This document shows, one piece after another, positions 29,086 to 37,581 of a stretch of DNA of 64,000 nucleotides. Under the pieces are notes generated by a model, which worked only from the letters and a program-made list of their open reading frames with translations, ran no database searches and had not been told where the DNA came from. The DNA is taken from NCBI RefSeq assembly GCF_023498005.1, contig NZ_CP097289.1, forward strand, positions 62,001-126,000, read 5' to 3'. The DNA comes from Streptomyces durmitorensis. GTDB taxonomy: Bacteria > Actinomycetota > Actinomycetes > Streptomycetales > Streptomycetaceae. A program made the position numbers and the translations under genes. Each line of letters begins with the position of its first letter. Within the stretch, counting starts at the first letter, position 1.

Positions 29086-29172
29086 ACCTGGCCGCCCCCA
29101 GGCCGGTGTGCGATCCCTGGATCGAACCCTCCGCTTCTTTTGTTCGTGCCCATCGTCCAGGAAGGTGCACCC

Positions 29173-30169
29173 ATGACACACACGCAACGTGCTCCCGCAG
29201 GGCCCACCAAAACGGCCGCAGCCCTCAAGCCTTCACCCTCCGGTGAGGGGGCAGAGGGGAACGTCAGCGTCGACCTTGATGAACGGGCACGGCGTGCCAG
29301 ACGTCGCCTGGAGAGACTCATAGAGGTCGCCGCGACCGAAGGCAACGCCCTGGTCCCGCTGCGCAACGGGGACGAGATTTTCGGGGCGATGCTGGAGGGG
29401 ATCCGCTCCGCCCGGCACACCGTGGACATGATGACGTTCGTGTACTGGAAGGGCTAGGTCGCCCAGCGGTTCGCCGATGCACTGGCCGAACGGGCGCGCC
29501 AGGGGGTGCGGGTGCGCCTCATGCTGGACGGTTTTGGCAGCCGGCTCATCGAGAAGGAGCAGCTGGAGGTGATGCAGCGGGCCGGTGTGCAGGTGGCCTG
29601 GTTTCGCAAACCGCTCTATCTCTCACCTTTGAAGCAGAACCACCGCTGTCACCGCAAGGTCCTCGTCATCGATGAGGAGACCGGGTTTACCGGCGGGTTC
29701 GGTATCGCCGAGGAGTGGTGCGGCGATGCCCGCAATCCGGGCGAGTGGCGCGACACCCACGTGCAGGTACGTGGGCCCGCCGTGGACGGGCTGGCCGCCG
29801 CGTTCGCCCAGACCTGGGCCGAGTGTCACGATGAACTCTTCGATGGACGCGACCGGTTCATCAACCACGCCCCGCACGGGGACGCCGTAGTGCAAGCTGC
29901 TGTGCGCCGCCGCGCGCCGCGGGGTCGCAGTCGAGATCCTGTTGCCTGGCCCGCACACCGACAAGAGGGTCTGCCGGCTGGCCGGCCAGCGCTACTACGA
30001 AGAGGTCATGCTCGCCGTCCTGGACCAGACGTTCACCGCTGCTCTAGACAGGCATTTCACCGAAGATCTTGAGCACAGCGAGCTCATCAGACCCGGACGC
30101 TGGAAGCGCCGCTCGACTTTCCAGCGCGCCAGAGAAGCAGCTGTCGTGCCCATCCGGCGTTTCCTCTGA
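29173..30169 (+). pseudogene. phospholipase D/cardiolipin synthase-like gene, decayed
   Basis: ATG 29173 with GGAAGG upstream opens a PLD-family gene. At 29455-29457 an in-frame TAG interrupts TFVYWKG-VAQRFADAL; the same frame then continues through the first HKD motif, CHRKVLVIDEETGFTGG. After GDAVVQ (~29890) the frame shifts: KLLCAAARRGVAVEILLPGP and QRYYEEVMLAVLDQTF continue in another frame to the stop at 30169. Compared with the family, about 60 residues before KLLC and the whole second HKD region between QRYYE and EVMLAVL are missing. So it has one nonsense codon and two deletions with a shift, and cannot make an active enzyme. Confidence 0.85.
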
Positions 30170-30273
30170 CCCCGGGACTGCTGCCGACAACGGGTGACAA
30201 CCCCACAAGTGCTCCAGACAGCACCAGCACTCCCCGTTCATGTCGCAGCAGACAGCGAGGGCCGATCATCCAA

Positions 30274-30316
30274 CAGCGGTGGGGCGGACTTGCTGAGCAA
30301 GTCCGCCCCACCGCTG
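30274..30316. terminator. strong bidirectional terminator
   Basis: CAGCGGTGGGGCGGACTTGC and its exact complement form a 20-bp perfect stem with a three-base TGA loop. It lies between the convergent phospholipase D remnant and the CsbD gene, ending 13 bases before the csbD stop. Confidence 0.9.
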
Positions 30317-30329
30317 CGACGTTCGGCCG

Positions 30330-30503
30330 CTAGTGCTTGCCGACATCCTTGATCTTTTCCTTGGCCTGTCGGGCGTCGCCCTGCTTTCGCTCGGCGCGCC
30401 CCTCGACGGTCAGGCGTTCGTTGCCGACAGCGCGTCCCGCCGCCTCCTTGGTGGCACCGGTGGCCTGCTCGGTTTTCGCCTTGGCCTTCTCGTTGGCAGT
30501 CAT
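30330..30503 (-). CDS. CsbD-family stress protein
   Basis: The product has 57 residues; ATG 30503 has AAGGAG eleven bases upstream. The sequence is highly charged and helical: MTANEKAKAKTEQATGATKE, then RAVGNERLTVEGRAERKQGD and IKDVGKH. This is the CsbD pattern (ExxxGxxKExxGxxxGN...EGxxxQxxG). Bacillus csbD belongs to the sigma-B regulon; its molecular role is not established. It is followed by a strong hairpin and preceded by a sequence resembling a SigB-type promoter, and the SigB/F-type sigma gene lies 0.8 kb away. Confidence 0.85.
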   Translation of the reverse strand: MTANEKAKAKTEQATGATKEAAGRAVGNERLTVEGRAERKQGDARQAKEKIKDVGKH

Positions 30504-30550
30504 GTCCGATCACGCTCCTTTGGCTACGACGTCTTGCGCTGTGGGCACGT

Positions 30551-30575
30551 GTAGCCACTGATCAATATCGCAAAC
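30551..30575 (-). promoter_or_regulatory. possible SigB-type promoter of csbD
   Basis: On the minus strand GTTT (30575-30572), 15 bases, then GGCTAC (30556-30551). Streptomyces SigB-like promoters are about GNNT-N14-16-GGGTAY, so there is one -10 mismatch. The site is ~50 bp upstream of the csbD start codon. Confidence 0.4.
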
Positions 30576-30815
30576 ATCACCGCAGCGAATTTCCCGGGTC
30601 CACAGCATCCGAAGCGTGGCCAGTGCGATCACGGGAACTCAGATCAGTATTTGGCAGAGCCTCCGATGGCGTCTTCGCACTCGGTAAGGTCGGCACGCTT
30701 CTTTTGGGTGGACGAGAGGAATGCCGTGCGGCGGGTCGGGCAGATGGGATAACGCGACGGTGCACCAGCCGATTGACGAGTTCGCAGAATGATGCAGAGA
30801 GGGGCTGAGGTCTTC

Positions 30816-31205
30816 ATGACCGCTCCCGCGGCGCCCAAGATCCAGGACATCGCCTGTCACGACGCGCGCGCCGCGGTCAGGGCCGTCATGGAACCAGCGT
30901 GCCAGTCTTTGCCCTCAAGTCAGGCCAGGCGTTTTCGTGAGGATGCCCTGCTCGTGGCCAGCGAGTTGACGTCCAACGCGCTCCTGCATGGCGGCGGCCT
31001 CACCCAGTTCCACGCTCAGATCGAGGGTGAATCCTTGCTGATGCAGGTGAGTGACCGCAGCACGAGGGCGCCTCACCTCGTACGCCCCGACCCCGGACGG
31101 CCCGGCGGCTTCGGGTGGATGATCACGCAGCGACTCGCCTCGCACGTCTCCGTCGACATACAGCCCGACGGCAAGACCATCACCGCCGCATTGGCTATGC
31201 CCTGA
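30816..31205 (+). CDS. RsbW-type anti-sigma factor / histidine-kinase-like ATPase
   Basis: The product has 129 residues. ATG 30816 is preferred (GAGG upstream) over the in-frame ATG 30789. The GHKL fold shows the N box LVASELTSNALLHGG (~48-62) and the G2 loop GRPGGFGWMITQRL (~96-109); the G1 box is degenerate (VSDRSTRAPH instead of a DxGxG). Such small kinases bind SigB/SigF-family sigma factors and phosphorylate STAS antagonists. It is directly upstream of such a sigma gene and near the RsbV-like STAS gene, so it may be the partner switch kinase, though the altered G1 box leaves kinase activity uncertain. Confidence 0.78.
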   Translation: MTAPAAPKIQDIACHDARAAVRAVMEPACQSLPSSQARRFREDALLVASELTSNALLHGGGLTQFHAQIEGESLLMQVSDRSTRAPHLVRPDPGRPGGFGWMITQRLASHVSVDIQPDGKTITAALAMP

Positions 31206-31259
31206 GTGAGCCCATCACCTGTCACGGACTACTTGAAAACAATCACCGGTGTTCTGCCT

Positions 31260-31284
31260 GCATACTTGCCGCCCTGCCGGGTAT
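31260..31284 (+). promoter_or_regulatory. possible SigB-type promoter of the sigma factor gene
   Basis: GCAT, 15 bases, then GGGTAT (31279-31284) fits GNNT-N14-16-GGGTAY. It lies 55 bp upstream of the sigma factor start and would allow autoregulation. It is a short motif and can occur by chance. Confidence 0.35.
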
Positions 31285-31338
31285 CCGCGTCGGCACGGAA
31301 GGCCGCACGCAAGCTCGGAACAACCAAAGGCGGGGCGC

Positions 31339-32202
31339 ATGATGACCGTGACGACGCAGGGGAAGACCCGGGCCGCTCAGGCTGAGAAGGACCTCGTCGA
31401 GCGAGCCTACGCCAGCCCCTCCTCCCTTGCGCCGAAGGATGCGCGGGAGATCTGCAAGCGGTTCTTCGACCGGCTCGGGCATCTGGAGGAGGGCACGCAC
31501 GAGTACCAATACGTGCGTAACTGCCTGATCGAGATGAACCTCTCCCTCGTGCAGTACGCGGCGTCCCGGTTCCGCCATCGCGGCCAGGGGGAGATGGAAG
31601 ACATCGTCCAGGTCGGCACGATCGGCCTGATCAAGGCGATCGACCGGTTTGAACTGACCCGTGAGGTCGAGTTCGCCACGTTCGCCGTCCCCTACATCAC
31701 CGGTGAGATCAAGCGCTTCTTCCGCGACACCAGCTGGGCCGTACATGTGCCGCGGCGTCTGCAGGAAGCCCGCATCGAACTGTCCAAGGCCACCGAGGAA
31801 CTGCGCACCCGCCTGGACCGCAACCCCTCCACTGCCGAGCTGGCAGAGCTGATGCAGCTGGAGCCGTCCGAGGTCGCCCAGGCTCAGATGGCGTCCAATG
31901 GCTACAACGCCGCCTCGCTGGACGCCTCAGTGATGGGCAGCAACGACGAGTCCGACGCCGCGCTGGCCGACTTCATCGGCTTCGAAGAGGACGCCTACGA
32001 ACTCATCGACAACTTCCACTCCCTGGCCCCGCTCATCGCCGACCTCGACGACCGCGAGCGCACGCTGATCCATCTCCGCTTCGTCGAGGAAAAGACGCAG
32101 GCGCAGATCGGCGAAGCACTCGGTGTCTCGCAGATGCACGTCTCCCGGCTGCTCACCCGCGTCGTCGCCAAGCTGCGCACCGACCTGATGACCACCAACT
32201 AG
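31339..32202 (+). CDS. RNA polymerase sigma factor, SigB/SigF/SigG group
   Basis: The product has ~287 residues. Tandem ATG codons at 31339 and 31342 follow an AGGCGGGG leader. Region 2 is present (EMNLSLVQYAASRFRHRG, MEDIVQVGTIGLIKAIDRFE, TFAVPYITGEIKRFFRDTSW), region 3 (VPRRLQEARIELSKATEELR, PSTAELAELMQ) and region 4 with HTH (LIHLRFVEEKTQAQIGEALG, SQMHVSRLLTRVVAKLR). This is the general-stress/sporulation group, close to Streptomyces SigB. It probably directs stress genes; candidates here are itself and csbD. The upstream anti-sigma kinase and the RsbQ/RsbP/STAS block provide a complete set of partner-switch parts within 7 kb. Confidence 0.92.
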   Translation: MMTVTTQGKTRAAQAEKDLVERAYASPSSLAPKDAREICKRFFDRLGHLEEGTHEYQYVRNCLIEMNLSLVQYAASRFRHRGQGEMEDIVQVGTIGLIKAIDRFELTREVEFATFAVPYITGEIKRFFRDTSWAVHVPRRLQEARIELSKATEELRTRLDRNPSTAELAELMQLEPSEVAQAQMASNGYNAASLDASVMGSNDESDAALADFIGFEEDAYELIDNFHSLAPLIADLDDRERTLIHLRFVEEKTQAQIGEALGVSQMHVSRLLTRVVAKLRTDLMTTN

Positions 32203-32414
32203 CCACTGCCCAAGGCTGCGGGTCAACGAACCCAGTTGGTAGACCGCTCGTTCCAGGGCGTTGACGCTCTCGCGGTAGCGGCCAAAGGTGCACCGGCACG
32301 TTGGGACATAGGTCCGCCGTGGAGGGGTACCGGGCAGCAGCTGGAGGGAGAGGGCTGTGATGCCTGAGGAGGTTTGAGGGACCTTCCCCTCCGCCTTGAC
32401 CAGGATCACCTCAA

Positions 32415-32850
32415 GACGGAAGCCTGCAGACCGAGGACCGCGCGATCGTTGTCCCGCCCGGGCACCGCCTGGCCGGGCCCTCTTCGGTGCACATGTTCGA
32501 CCCGGAGGGCGAAACGCTGCCACGCTGGAAGCTGGAAGGGGGTCCCCGGGCGTGATGGCACCGGCCCCGAGGTCGATGACGTGGTGCAGATGATCCGCAT
32601 GATCACAGTGAGCCGCATGATCGGGGTGCTGCCCCGCTCGCTGGTCGCACCGGTCCCGCACGGCCTGGCCTGCGTCCCGACGACCGACGCGCCACCCAGC
32701 CGCCTCGTCCTCGCCTGGAACGAGCAGGGCCGCCGCCCGCTCGTCGCGTCGTTCGTGACCGCCGCGCTCGGGTCGACTGCGGCGCCCGCATCCCCGCTCT
32801 CCAAGGAGCGTCGGCAGTCGCGGCCAACGCCTTCGCCACGCAGACCGTAA
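32415..32850 (+). pseudogene. LysR-type regulator C-terminal remnant, frameshifted
   Basis: Two frames together give the end of a LysR effector domain: DGSLQTEDRAIVVPPGHRLA and ETLPRWKLEGG in the first frame, which stops near 32552, then DGTGPEVDDVVQMIRMITVS and IGVLPRSLVAPVPHGLACVP, DAPPSRLVLAWNEQG in a second frame to the stop at 32850. The DNA-binding half is absent. It directly precedes an SDR remnant, so a regulator/oxidoreductase pair was probably lost here. Confidence 0.6.
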
Positions 32851-33055
32851 ATGACATCCATTCCGGCCTGCCCATCCCGCGGCAGCCCGCTGTCGGTGCG
32901 GTCCTGGCCGCCGCGACAGCCCATGGGGCTGCCAAGGGGACCGCGCGCTCCAGCACACGGCCCGGAATACGACCTGGTTGGTGGCCAAAGTCCTCACCAA
33001 CCTGCCCGAATGGCTGCCCTGGGGGTCCTCACCGCGGCCACGTAAAGAGCGTTAA
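32823..33055 (+). pseudogene. short-chain dehydrogenase C-terminal remnant
   Basis: One frame gives FATQTVNDIHSGLPIPRQPA and VLAAATAHGAAKG; after about 32940 another frame carries on with NTTWLVAKVLTNLPEWLPWG to a TAA at 33053-33055. The ending resembles the C-terminal tail of Streptomyces SDR proteins. The catalytic core is missing. Family assignment is by the tail only, hence moderate. Confidence 0.45.
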
Positions 33056-33064
33056 TGTGCACAG

Positions 33065-33739
33065 GTGACTGACGTGATCATCCTTCACGGAGCCTGGCAC
33101 CAGCCCGCTCACTACGCCGAACTTGCCGCTCTGCTGCGCGCCCGGGATCTGTCCGTGGAGGTGCCCGACCTCTACGAGCTGCCGCTCGCCGAGGGCACCG
33201 CGAAGGTCGAGGCCATCGTCTCGGGGTCGTCGGAGCCGTCGGTGGTAGTGGGGCATTCGTTCGGGGGTGTCACCGCCGGGACGGTGCGTGGCGCTGCCGC
33301 GTTGATCTTCCTCAACAGCTGGATTCTCGATGTCGATGAATCCCCGGCCACAGTGCTCGCGGAGACCCCTGGCGAGCCCGGCGAGGGCCTGATCGCGCTG
33401 CCGGACGCGGACGGGCGGCTCCGCCTGGACCCGGACGACGCCCGGGCGAAACTCTACGGCGACATCGACGAACCGGCGGCCACGCGTGCGGTGGAGTTGC
33501 TGCGTCCGGAACCTCCGTCGATCTTCGACGCCACACCAACTCGCGTGAGTTGGCGGGACACCCCGTCGTTCTACCTCCGCGGGCAGCGAGACCGGACCAT
33601 CGCGACTCCACTTCCGGACCGCTTCGCCGGGCGTTGCTCTCATGCGGAAACGTGGGACACCAGCCACTCGCCCTACCTGGGCCGCCCGGCCGCCGTGGCC
33701 GACCTGATCCAGCGTCAGTGCCCAGGCGACGGTGGTTAA
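33065..33739 (+). CDS. alpha/beta hydrolase
   Basis: The product has 224 residues from GTG 33065. It shows an oxyanion strand (VIILHGAWHQPAHYAEL), nucleophile elbow VVGHSFGGVT (Ser ~65), an acid region (YLRGQRDRTI) and a C-terminal histidine in WDTSHSPYLGRP. This resembles the small methyl esterase/hydroxynitrile-lyase-like hydrolases common in actinomycetes. It has no signal peptide and no metal motif. It begins just after the SDR remnant and stands alone; substrate unknown. Confidence 0.8.
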   Translation: MTDVIILHGAWHQPAHYAELAALLRARDLSVEVPDLYELPLAEGTAKVEAIVSGSSEPSVVVGHSFGGVTAGTVRGAAALIFLNSWILDVDESPATVLAETPGEPGEGLIALPDADGRLRLDPDDARAKLYGDIDEPAATRAVELLRPEPPSIFDATPTRVSWRDTPSFYLRGQRDRTIATPLPDRFAGRCSHAETWDTSHSPYLGRPAAVADLIQRQCPGDGG

Positions 33740-33884
33740 AGCCCGCACCGAGGTGCCATTGGCGTGACCTGTACCTGTACGCCGCCCGGCACCATGGGCC
33801 GCGGTCGGATGACAAATCCGCCAGGGCCGATGAACCGCCACCAGGACCTCGCGCACCGCGCGATCGGCAAGGCGGGCAGTGCGA

Positions 33885-34171
33885 AGCCGCACCCTGCCCC
33901 GCGACGGCGGCAGCCAGGGCGGTAGGCAGAACGGTGACGAGCGCGGCGGGTCCGGTCTCGGAACCGACCGTGACCTCCTCGATGTTGGAGTCCATCCAGT
34001 AGAGGACGCGAGCGATCAGCCGCGGCACCCCGGCCAGCAAGGCCACTACGACCAGAACCCCCAGCACCGGCCTGGCACGGCGCAACACTCGCGCGAGGCG
34101 CCGGGGCCGATCACTGTGGTGTGCTTGCCCGCGTCGCGAGCCCGGACGGCAGCGCTGGCGAGGTCGGACAT
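33885..34171 (-). pseudogene. membrane protein fragment, frameshifted
   Basis: The minus strand from ATG 34171 gives MSDLASAAVRARDAGKHTTV, and after a shift near 34105 a second frame gives VLGVLVVVALLAGVPRLIAR (a membrane helix), VLYWMDSNIEEVTVGSE and ALVTVLPTALAAAVAG (a second helix). Coding character fades near 33885. It reads as one or two helices of a lost integral membrane protein. The ~150 bases to its left (33740-33884) hold nothing I recognise. Family unknown. Confidence 0.35.
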
Positions 34172-34273
34172 GCGGTGGGAGATGCGCTCATCCGTGGTGC
34201 GCTCACCGCGGGCGGGCAGGCCGTCACCGCGGATCGGGCTGGGGTGGACAGGGGTGGACCTCGCCATCCAGGT

Positions 34274-35248
34274 TCAGCGCACCGGAGGTTGGACCTCCTG
34301 GCCGAGCCGGCCGGACACGGTCGCGACCTTCCGGCCGGTGCCGACCGGGTCCGCCGCACGCCGTCGCCACAGCGCGAACACAGCCGTGGCGACCAGGAGA
34401 TACACGGGTACGAGGAGCTCCGCACCCGGCGTCGTTTGCACGGACCACCCCGCACCTCGCCGATCGCCCTCGAACACAACCCGGTTGACGGTGAGGAAGG
34501 TCAGATGCGCGCCGATGCCGACCCACAGCGGAGCGTGCCGCACCGCCGTGCGGGCCGCGACGAGCATCAGGCCGAAGACGGTCAGGAGAATCAGGTAGTC
34601 GACCGGATTCTGCCCTCCGGGCGCGAGGCCGACGGTCCCGCCCTCGCCACCGACAAGGCGCGCCACGCCTGCCTCCACCACCGTCGAGACACCGGGCACG
34701 ACCAGGAACACGGCCGTCGTCCCGAGCGCCGATGCTGCCCCGCCGAACCGGCTCCTCAGCGACGTCCACGTATGGCCGCGCAGCGTCGTCTCCTCGGGCA
34801 GCGCCTCAAGGAGCAGAGCGATGACGGCGTTCGTCACGATGTATCCGCCGAGCGTGGGCAGATCAGGGCGTGACCAGTGCAGCATCCCGGCGGCTGTCCC
34901 CGCACCGAGCACCAGCGCCGCGGCCCCCGCCGTCACACCCACCCCGACGAGCAGGGCCCGCAGACTCGGGCCCGCACCGCCGAACCCGATGTCAGTGAGC
35001 GAGCCGCGCCGCCGACGCAGCGCGAACACGACGAGCGGCATGGCCACCGCGCTGACGAACGCGGCAGGCACCAGGCGGGCCGCGAACCCGCTCACTCCGA
35101 CGGCATCGGCAACCACCGGGCCCACCGCGGTGCCGGCCCCCAGTGCCACGGCCATGATGAGACCGCCACCCAGGGCCCGACCCAGGACCCCGGAGAGGGA
35201 AGGGGGCGGGAGCGAGTGAACGGACGAGTCGGGACGAGGGTCGGTCAA
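34274..35248 (-). CDS. CPBP-family intramembrane metalloprotease
   Basis: The product has 324 residues. TTG 35248 is the start: AAGGAG sits six bases upstream, better than the longer frame. About eight membrane helices are predicted. The CPBP motif EExxxR occurs as LPEETTLRGHTW, and a later histidine in GIGAHLTFLTVN fits the metal site. Members cleave membrane or prenyl-type substrates or serve in bacteriocin self-protection. No bacteriocin gene is adjacent, so the role is open. Confidence 0.82.
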   Translation of the reverse strand: MTDPRPDSSVHSLPPPSLSGVLGRALGGGLIMAVALGAGTAVGPVVADAVGVSGFAARLVPAAFVSAVAMPLVVFALRRRRGSLTDIGFGGAGPSLRALLVGVGVTAGAAALVLGAGTAAGMLHWSRPDLPTLGGYIVTNAVIALLLEALPEETTLRGHTWTSLRSRFGGAASALGTTAVFLVVPGVSTVVEAGVARLVGGEGGTVGLAPGGQNPVDYLILLTVFGLMLVAARTAVRHAPLWVGIGAHLTFLTVNRVVFEGDRRGAGWSVQTTPGAELLVPVYLLVATAVFALWRRRAADPVGTGRKVATVSGRLGQEVQPPVR

Positions 35249-35555
35249 TGCTCTCTCCTTGCTGAACACCCGCCTGCACTAGGGGTGTTCACCATTCTCG
35301 GCGCCCACGCGATCACCAGGGTCGTAGCGGCGGATGAGATGCCGATACATCTTTCGATGCACGAACCGCGGCGCTTCGGCTCACGCAGACCTGGCCACCG
35401 CTGGAGCCCATGGCGACGACACGGCCCGCGTCGCGCTGACCCGCTCGCCACCTGATCCAGCCAGACGCTTACACGGTCGCCACCGCCTCGTCATCGAGGC
35501 CGGGCTCATTCACTGCCGCCGACAGCCACGGGTCCCTGTGATCATCGGCGCCGCC

Positions 35556-35852
35556 TCAGCCGATGGTGCGCAGTACCGCCGTCTTCGGGTGCTCGCGCAG
35601 GACCTGGACCGCCTCGCTCATGCCGGCCTCCGCGGCGTCCTGCATGTGTGCGTGGAACGCCTCCACGTTTTCCCACACCTGGACGGCGTAGAAGGTGCCT
35701 GGGTCGTTGAGATCCTCATACTCCGTGGAACTGACGAGACCGGGCTTCTCGGACGTCTCGATCGCGTGGAGCAGGTTGTCGCGGGCGTCCTTCTCCTGCC
35801 CGTCCTTGGCGTGGATCTCGATGAGGACGGTCACTGCGTCTTGGCTGCTCAT
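35556..35852 (-). CDS. antibiotic biosynthesis monooxygenase (ABM) family protein
   Basis: The product has 98 residues; AGGTGAG precedes ATG 35852. It is a ferredoxin-like dimeric alpha/beta barrel: VTVLIEIHAKDGQEKDARDN, then FYAVQVWENVEAFHAHMQ, with a second helix and strand. ABM proteins include cofactor-free quinone monooxygenases, heme-degrading enzymes and small stress proteins. It is divergent from a TetR gene with 91 bp between them, suggesting TetR control. No catalytic residue can be assigned with certainty. Confidence 0.8.
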   Translation of the reverse strand: MSSQDAVTVLIEIHAKDGQEKDARDNLLHAIETSEKPGLVSSTEYEDLNDPGTFYAVQVWENVEAFHAHMQDAAEAGMSEAVQVLREHPKTAVLRTIG

Positions 35853-35943
35853 AGCCGCTCACCTGTCATTGGCTTCGTTCGGGCCGGAGAAGGCCCGGCG
35901 GTCAAAATAAGAAGCACATACACATCTTGATGGGGGTTGTCGC

Positions 35944-36552
35944 ATGCAGCGCAGACGAGGCAAAGAGCTCGAGGAGGCCCTGCTCGATGCCGCCTGGGCT
36001 GAACTGACCGAGCGCGGGTACGCGGCGTTCACGCTGGAGTCGGTTGCCAAGCGGGCCGGCACGAGCACGCCGGTGATCTACCGCCGCTGGGTCAACAAGG
36101 CCCTGATGGTGGAGGCCGCCCTCACACACGCCAGTTCTGTACGGGTCATCGAGATCCCTGATACGGGAACACTCCGCGGTGACCTCATCGCGGTCATGCG
36201 GGCGGCCAACACGGAGCGCGTCGATCTTCTCGTGGCGACCGCGGTCCTCCTCGACGGCTACTTCGCGGAGAGGGGGTCGAACCCGGAGCAGCTGCGTGAG
36301 CAGATCCTGGGCAGCCGTCGCTCGGTGGCCGAGTCCATCGTCCAACAGGCCGTGGACTGGGGTGAGGTCGATGTCTCCGTCCTGGAGCCACGCCTGATCT
36401 CGCTGCCGTTCGACCTCTTTCGCCATGAGGTCCTGATGACGCTGAAACCCGTGTCCGAAGAGGCCATCACCCGGATCGTCGACGGCATTACCCTGCCCCT
36501 TTTGACCAGGCGGCCACTCCCAGCGCCCGCGAGCACCGAGGAAACCCGATAG
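35944..36552 (+). CDS. TetR-family transcriptional regulator
   Basis: The product has 202 residues. The N-terminal helix-turn-helix is standard (TERGYAAFTLESVAKRAGTS then TPVIYRRWVNKALMV, ~22-57). The C-terminal ligand domain (TetR_C, ~75-190) contains RVDLLVATAVLLDGYFAERG and the segment ESIVQQAVDWGEVD. It probably represses the divergent ABM gene and itself. It is followed by a good hairpin. Confidence 0.88.
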   Translation: MQRRRGKELEEALLDAAWAELTERGYAAFTLESVAKRAGTSTPVIYRRWVNKALMVEAALTHASSVRVIEIPDTGTLRGDLIAVMRAANTERVDLLVATAVLLDGYFAERGSNPEQLREQILGSRRSVAESIVQQAVDWGEVDVSVLEPRLISLPFDLFRHEVLMTLKPVSEEAITRIVDGITLPLLTRRPLPAPASTEETR

Positions 36553-36576
36553 TTGACCTGCCGATGTGCCACGCGT

Positions 36577-36616
36577 CCGGCCCCTCGGCCCACACAAGGG
36601 TGAGCCGAGGGGCCGG
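36577..36616. terminator. terminator between TetR and the repeat-protein gene
   Basis: CCGGCCCCTCGGC and GCCGAGGGGCCGG form a 13-bp perfect stem with a 14-base loop between two convergent genes. Confidence 0.75.
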
Positions 36617-36619
36617 AGA

Positions 36620-36652
36620 TGGCTGAGAGGTGGCTGAGAGGTAGCCGAGAGG
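36620..36652. repeat. three tandem 11-bp repeats
   Basis: TGGCTGAGAGG, TGGCTGAGAGG and TAGCCGAGAGG follow each other without spacer just downstream of the terminator and eight bases before the end of the repeat-protein gene. Confidence 0.7.
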
Positions 36653-36660
36653 TGCGAAGG

Positions 36661-36969
36661 CTACCGCTTGTGTCCGGGGATCGAGTCGGTCCCGGCCGGC
36701 CTCTCCACCGTCTTGCTGTAGTTCGGCGTGGCGCTCTCGGCCTTCATCCCGGGCTTGGAGTCCGTACCGGCCGGAACCTTGACCGCGTGGGAGAACGACC
36801 CCTCACCGGTCCGCTTGGCGGGCTTGGAGTCGGTGCCTGCCGGGCGCTCGACGGTCCGGCTGTGTCCCTTACTCGGTGCGGCGGTGGACGCATTCGCGAC
36901 GACGGCGGTCGAACCGAGCGTGCCGAGCGTGATGACGGCGAACGTGGCGATCGCTATGGACTTCTTCAT
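36661..36969 (-). CDS. small secreted protein with three PAGTDS repeats
   Basis: The product has 102 residues. ATG 36969 has GGAG seven bases upstream. A signal peptide is clear (MKKSIAIATFAVITLGTLGS, cleavage near ANAS-TAA, ~residue 28). The mature part contains three spaced copies of a short motif: RTVERPAGTDSKP, HAVKVPAGTDSKPG and KTVERPAGTDSIPG, each about 25 residues apart. There are no cysteines; the chain is basic and probably disordered. It is likely exported by Sec. I do not recognise the family. It could bind the cell wall or an anionic polymer through the repeats, but that is speculation. Confidence 0.75.
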   Translation of the reverse strand: MKKSIAIATFAVITLGTLGSTAVVANASTAAPSKGHSRTVERPAGTDSKPAKRTGEGSFSHAVKVPAGTDSKPGMKAESATPNYSKTVERPAGTDSIPGHKR

Positions 36970-37167
36970 GTGGAGTCTCCGTGATCGTGGGGGCTGCTTT
37001 GCCTGCCCTTCGATCCTCACAGCCAGCACATTTCGCCTCTGTCTCTGTCGGCCTCCGGGGATGAGAAACCGATGAAAACCCCCGCGTGGATCTTCGGCAC
37101 GGCATCAGGCAGTGCTGCGGGTCCACTCCAGCCGTTGGTCGCCGGCGCGACGTCCGACCGGCCGCGC

Positions 37168-37545
37168 CTACGGGTGCATGTCCGTGATCGCGATGACCTC
37201 GTCGAGACGGTCCAGGGCAGCCTGCAGGTCGTCGACCTTGGCCTGGATCCGGTCGCGCTCGGCACGCAGCATGGCTCGTTGCCCGGCGTCGGTGTGCCCG
37301 GAGTCCCAGCACGGCAGGAGTTCCGTGATCCTTCGGCTGGTCAGGCCGGCGGCGAACATCTGTTGGAAGAAGCGGACCAGGGCGATGGCGTCCTGTCGGT
37401 AGAGGCGCTGGCCGGATGGGCTGCGCGCCGCGATGAGCAGCCCCTGCTGCTCGTAGTAGCGCACGGCGCGTACCGAGACGCCAGCACCCCGTGCCACCTC
37501 GCCGATGCGGATCAGCCGCTCGTCCGCGGCCTCTGTGACAGTCAT
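37168..37545 (-). CDS. MerR-family transcriptional regulator
   Basis: The product has 125 residues. ATG 37545 has GAGG upstream. The winged HTH is typical (LIRIGEVARGAGVSVRAVRY then YEQQGLLIAARSPSGQRLYR), followed by a coiled-coil dimerisation helix (RDRIQAKVDDLQAALDRLDE). No metal-binding cysteine cluster is present, so it belongs to the small organic-ligand or redox-insensitive MerR branch. It is divergent from an SDR gene whose promoter has the long spacer that MerR proteins require. Confidence 0.88.
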   Translation of the reverse strand: MTVTEAADERLIRIGEVARGAGVSVRAVRYYEQQGLLIAARSPSGQRLYRQDAIALVRFFQQMFAAGLTSRRITELLPCWDSGHTDAGQRAMLRAERDRIQAKVDDLQAALDRLDEVIAITDMHP

Positions 37546-37581
37546 GGTGATTCCTCTCACCCCGGCCCTGATGACCAACGC

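Noticed and set aside
32203..32400. Minus-strand peptide RTYVPTCRCTFGRYRESVNA and LERAVYQLG
   Set aside because: It looks protein-like but has no start, no family I can name, and lies in a stretch of remnants.
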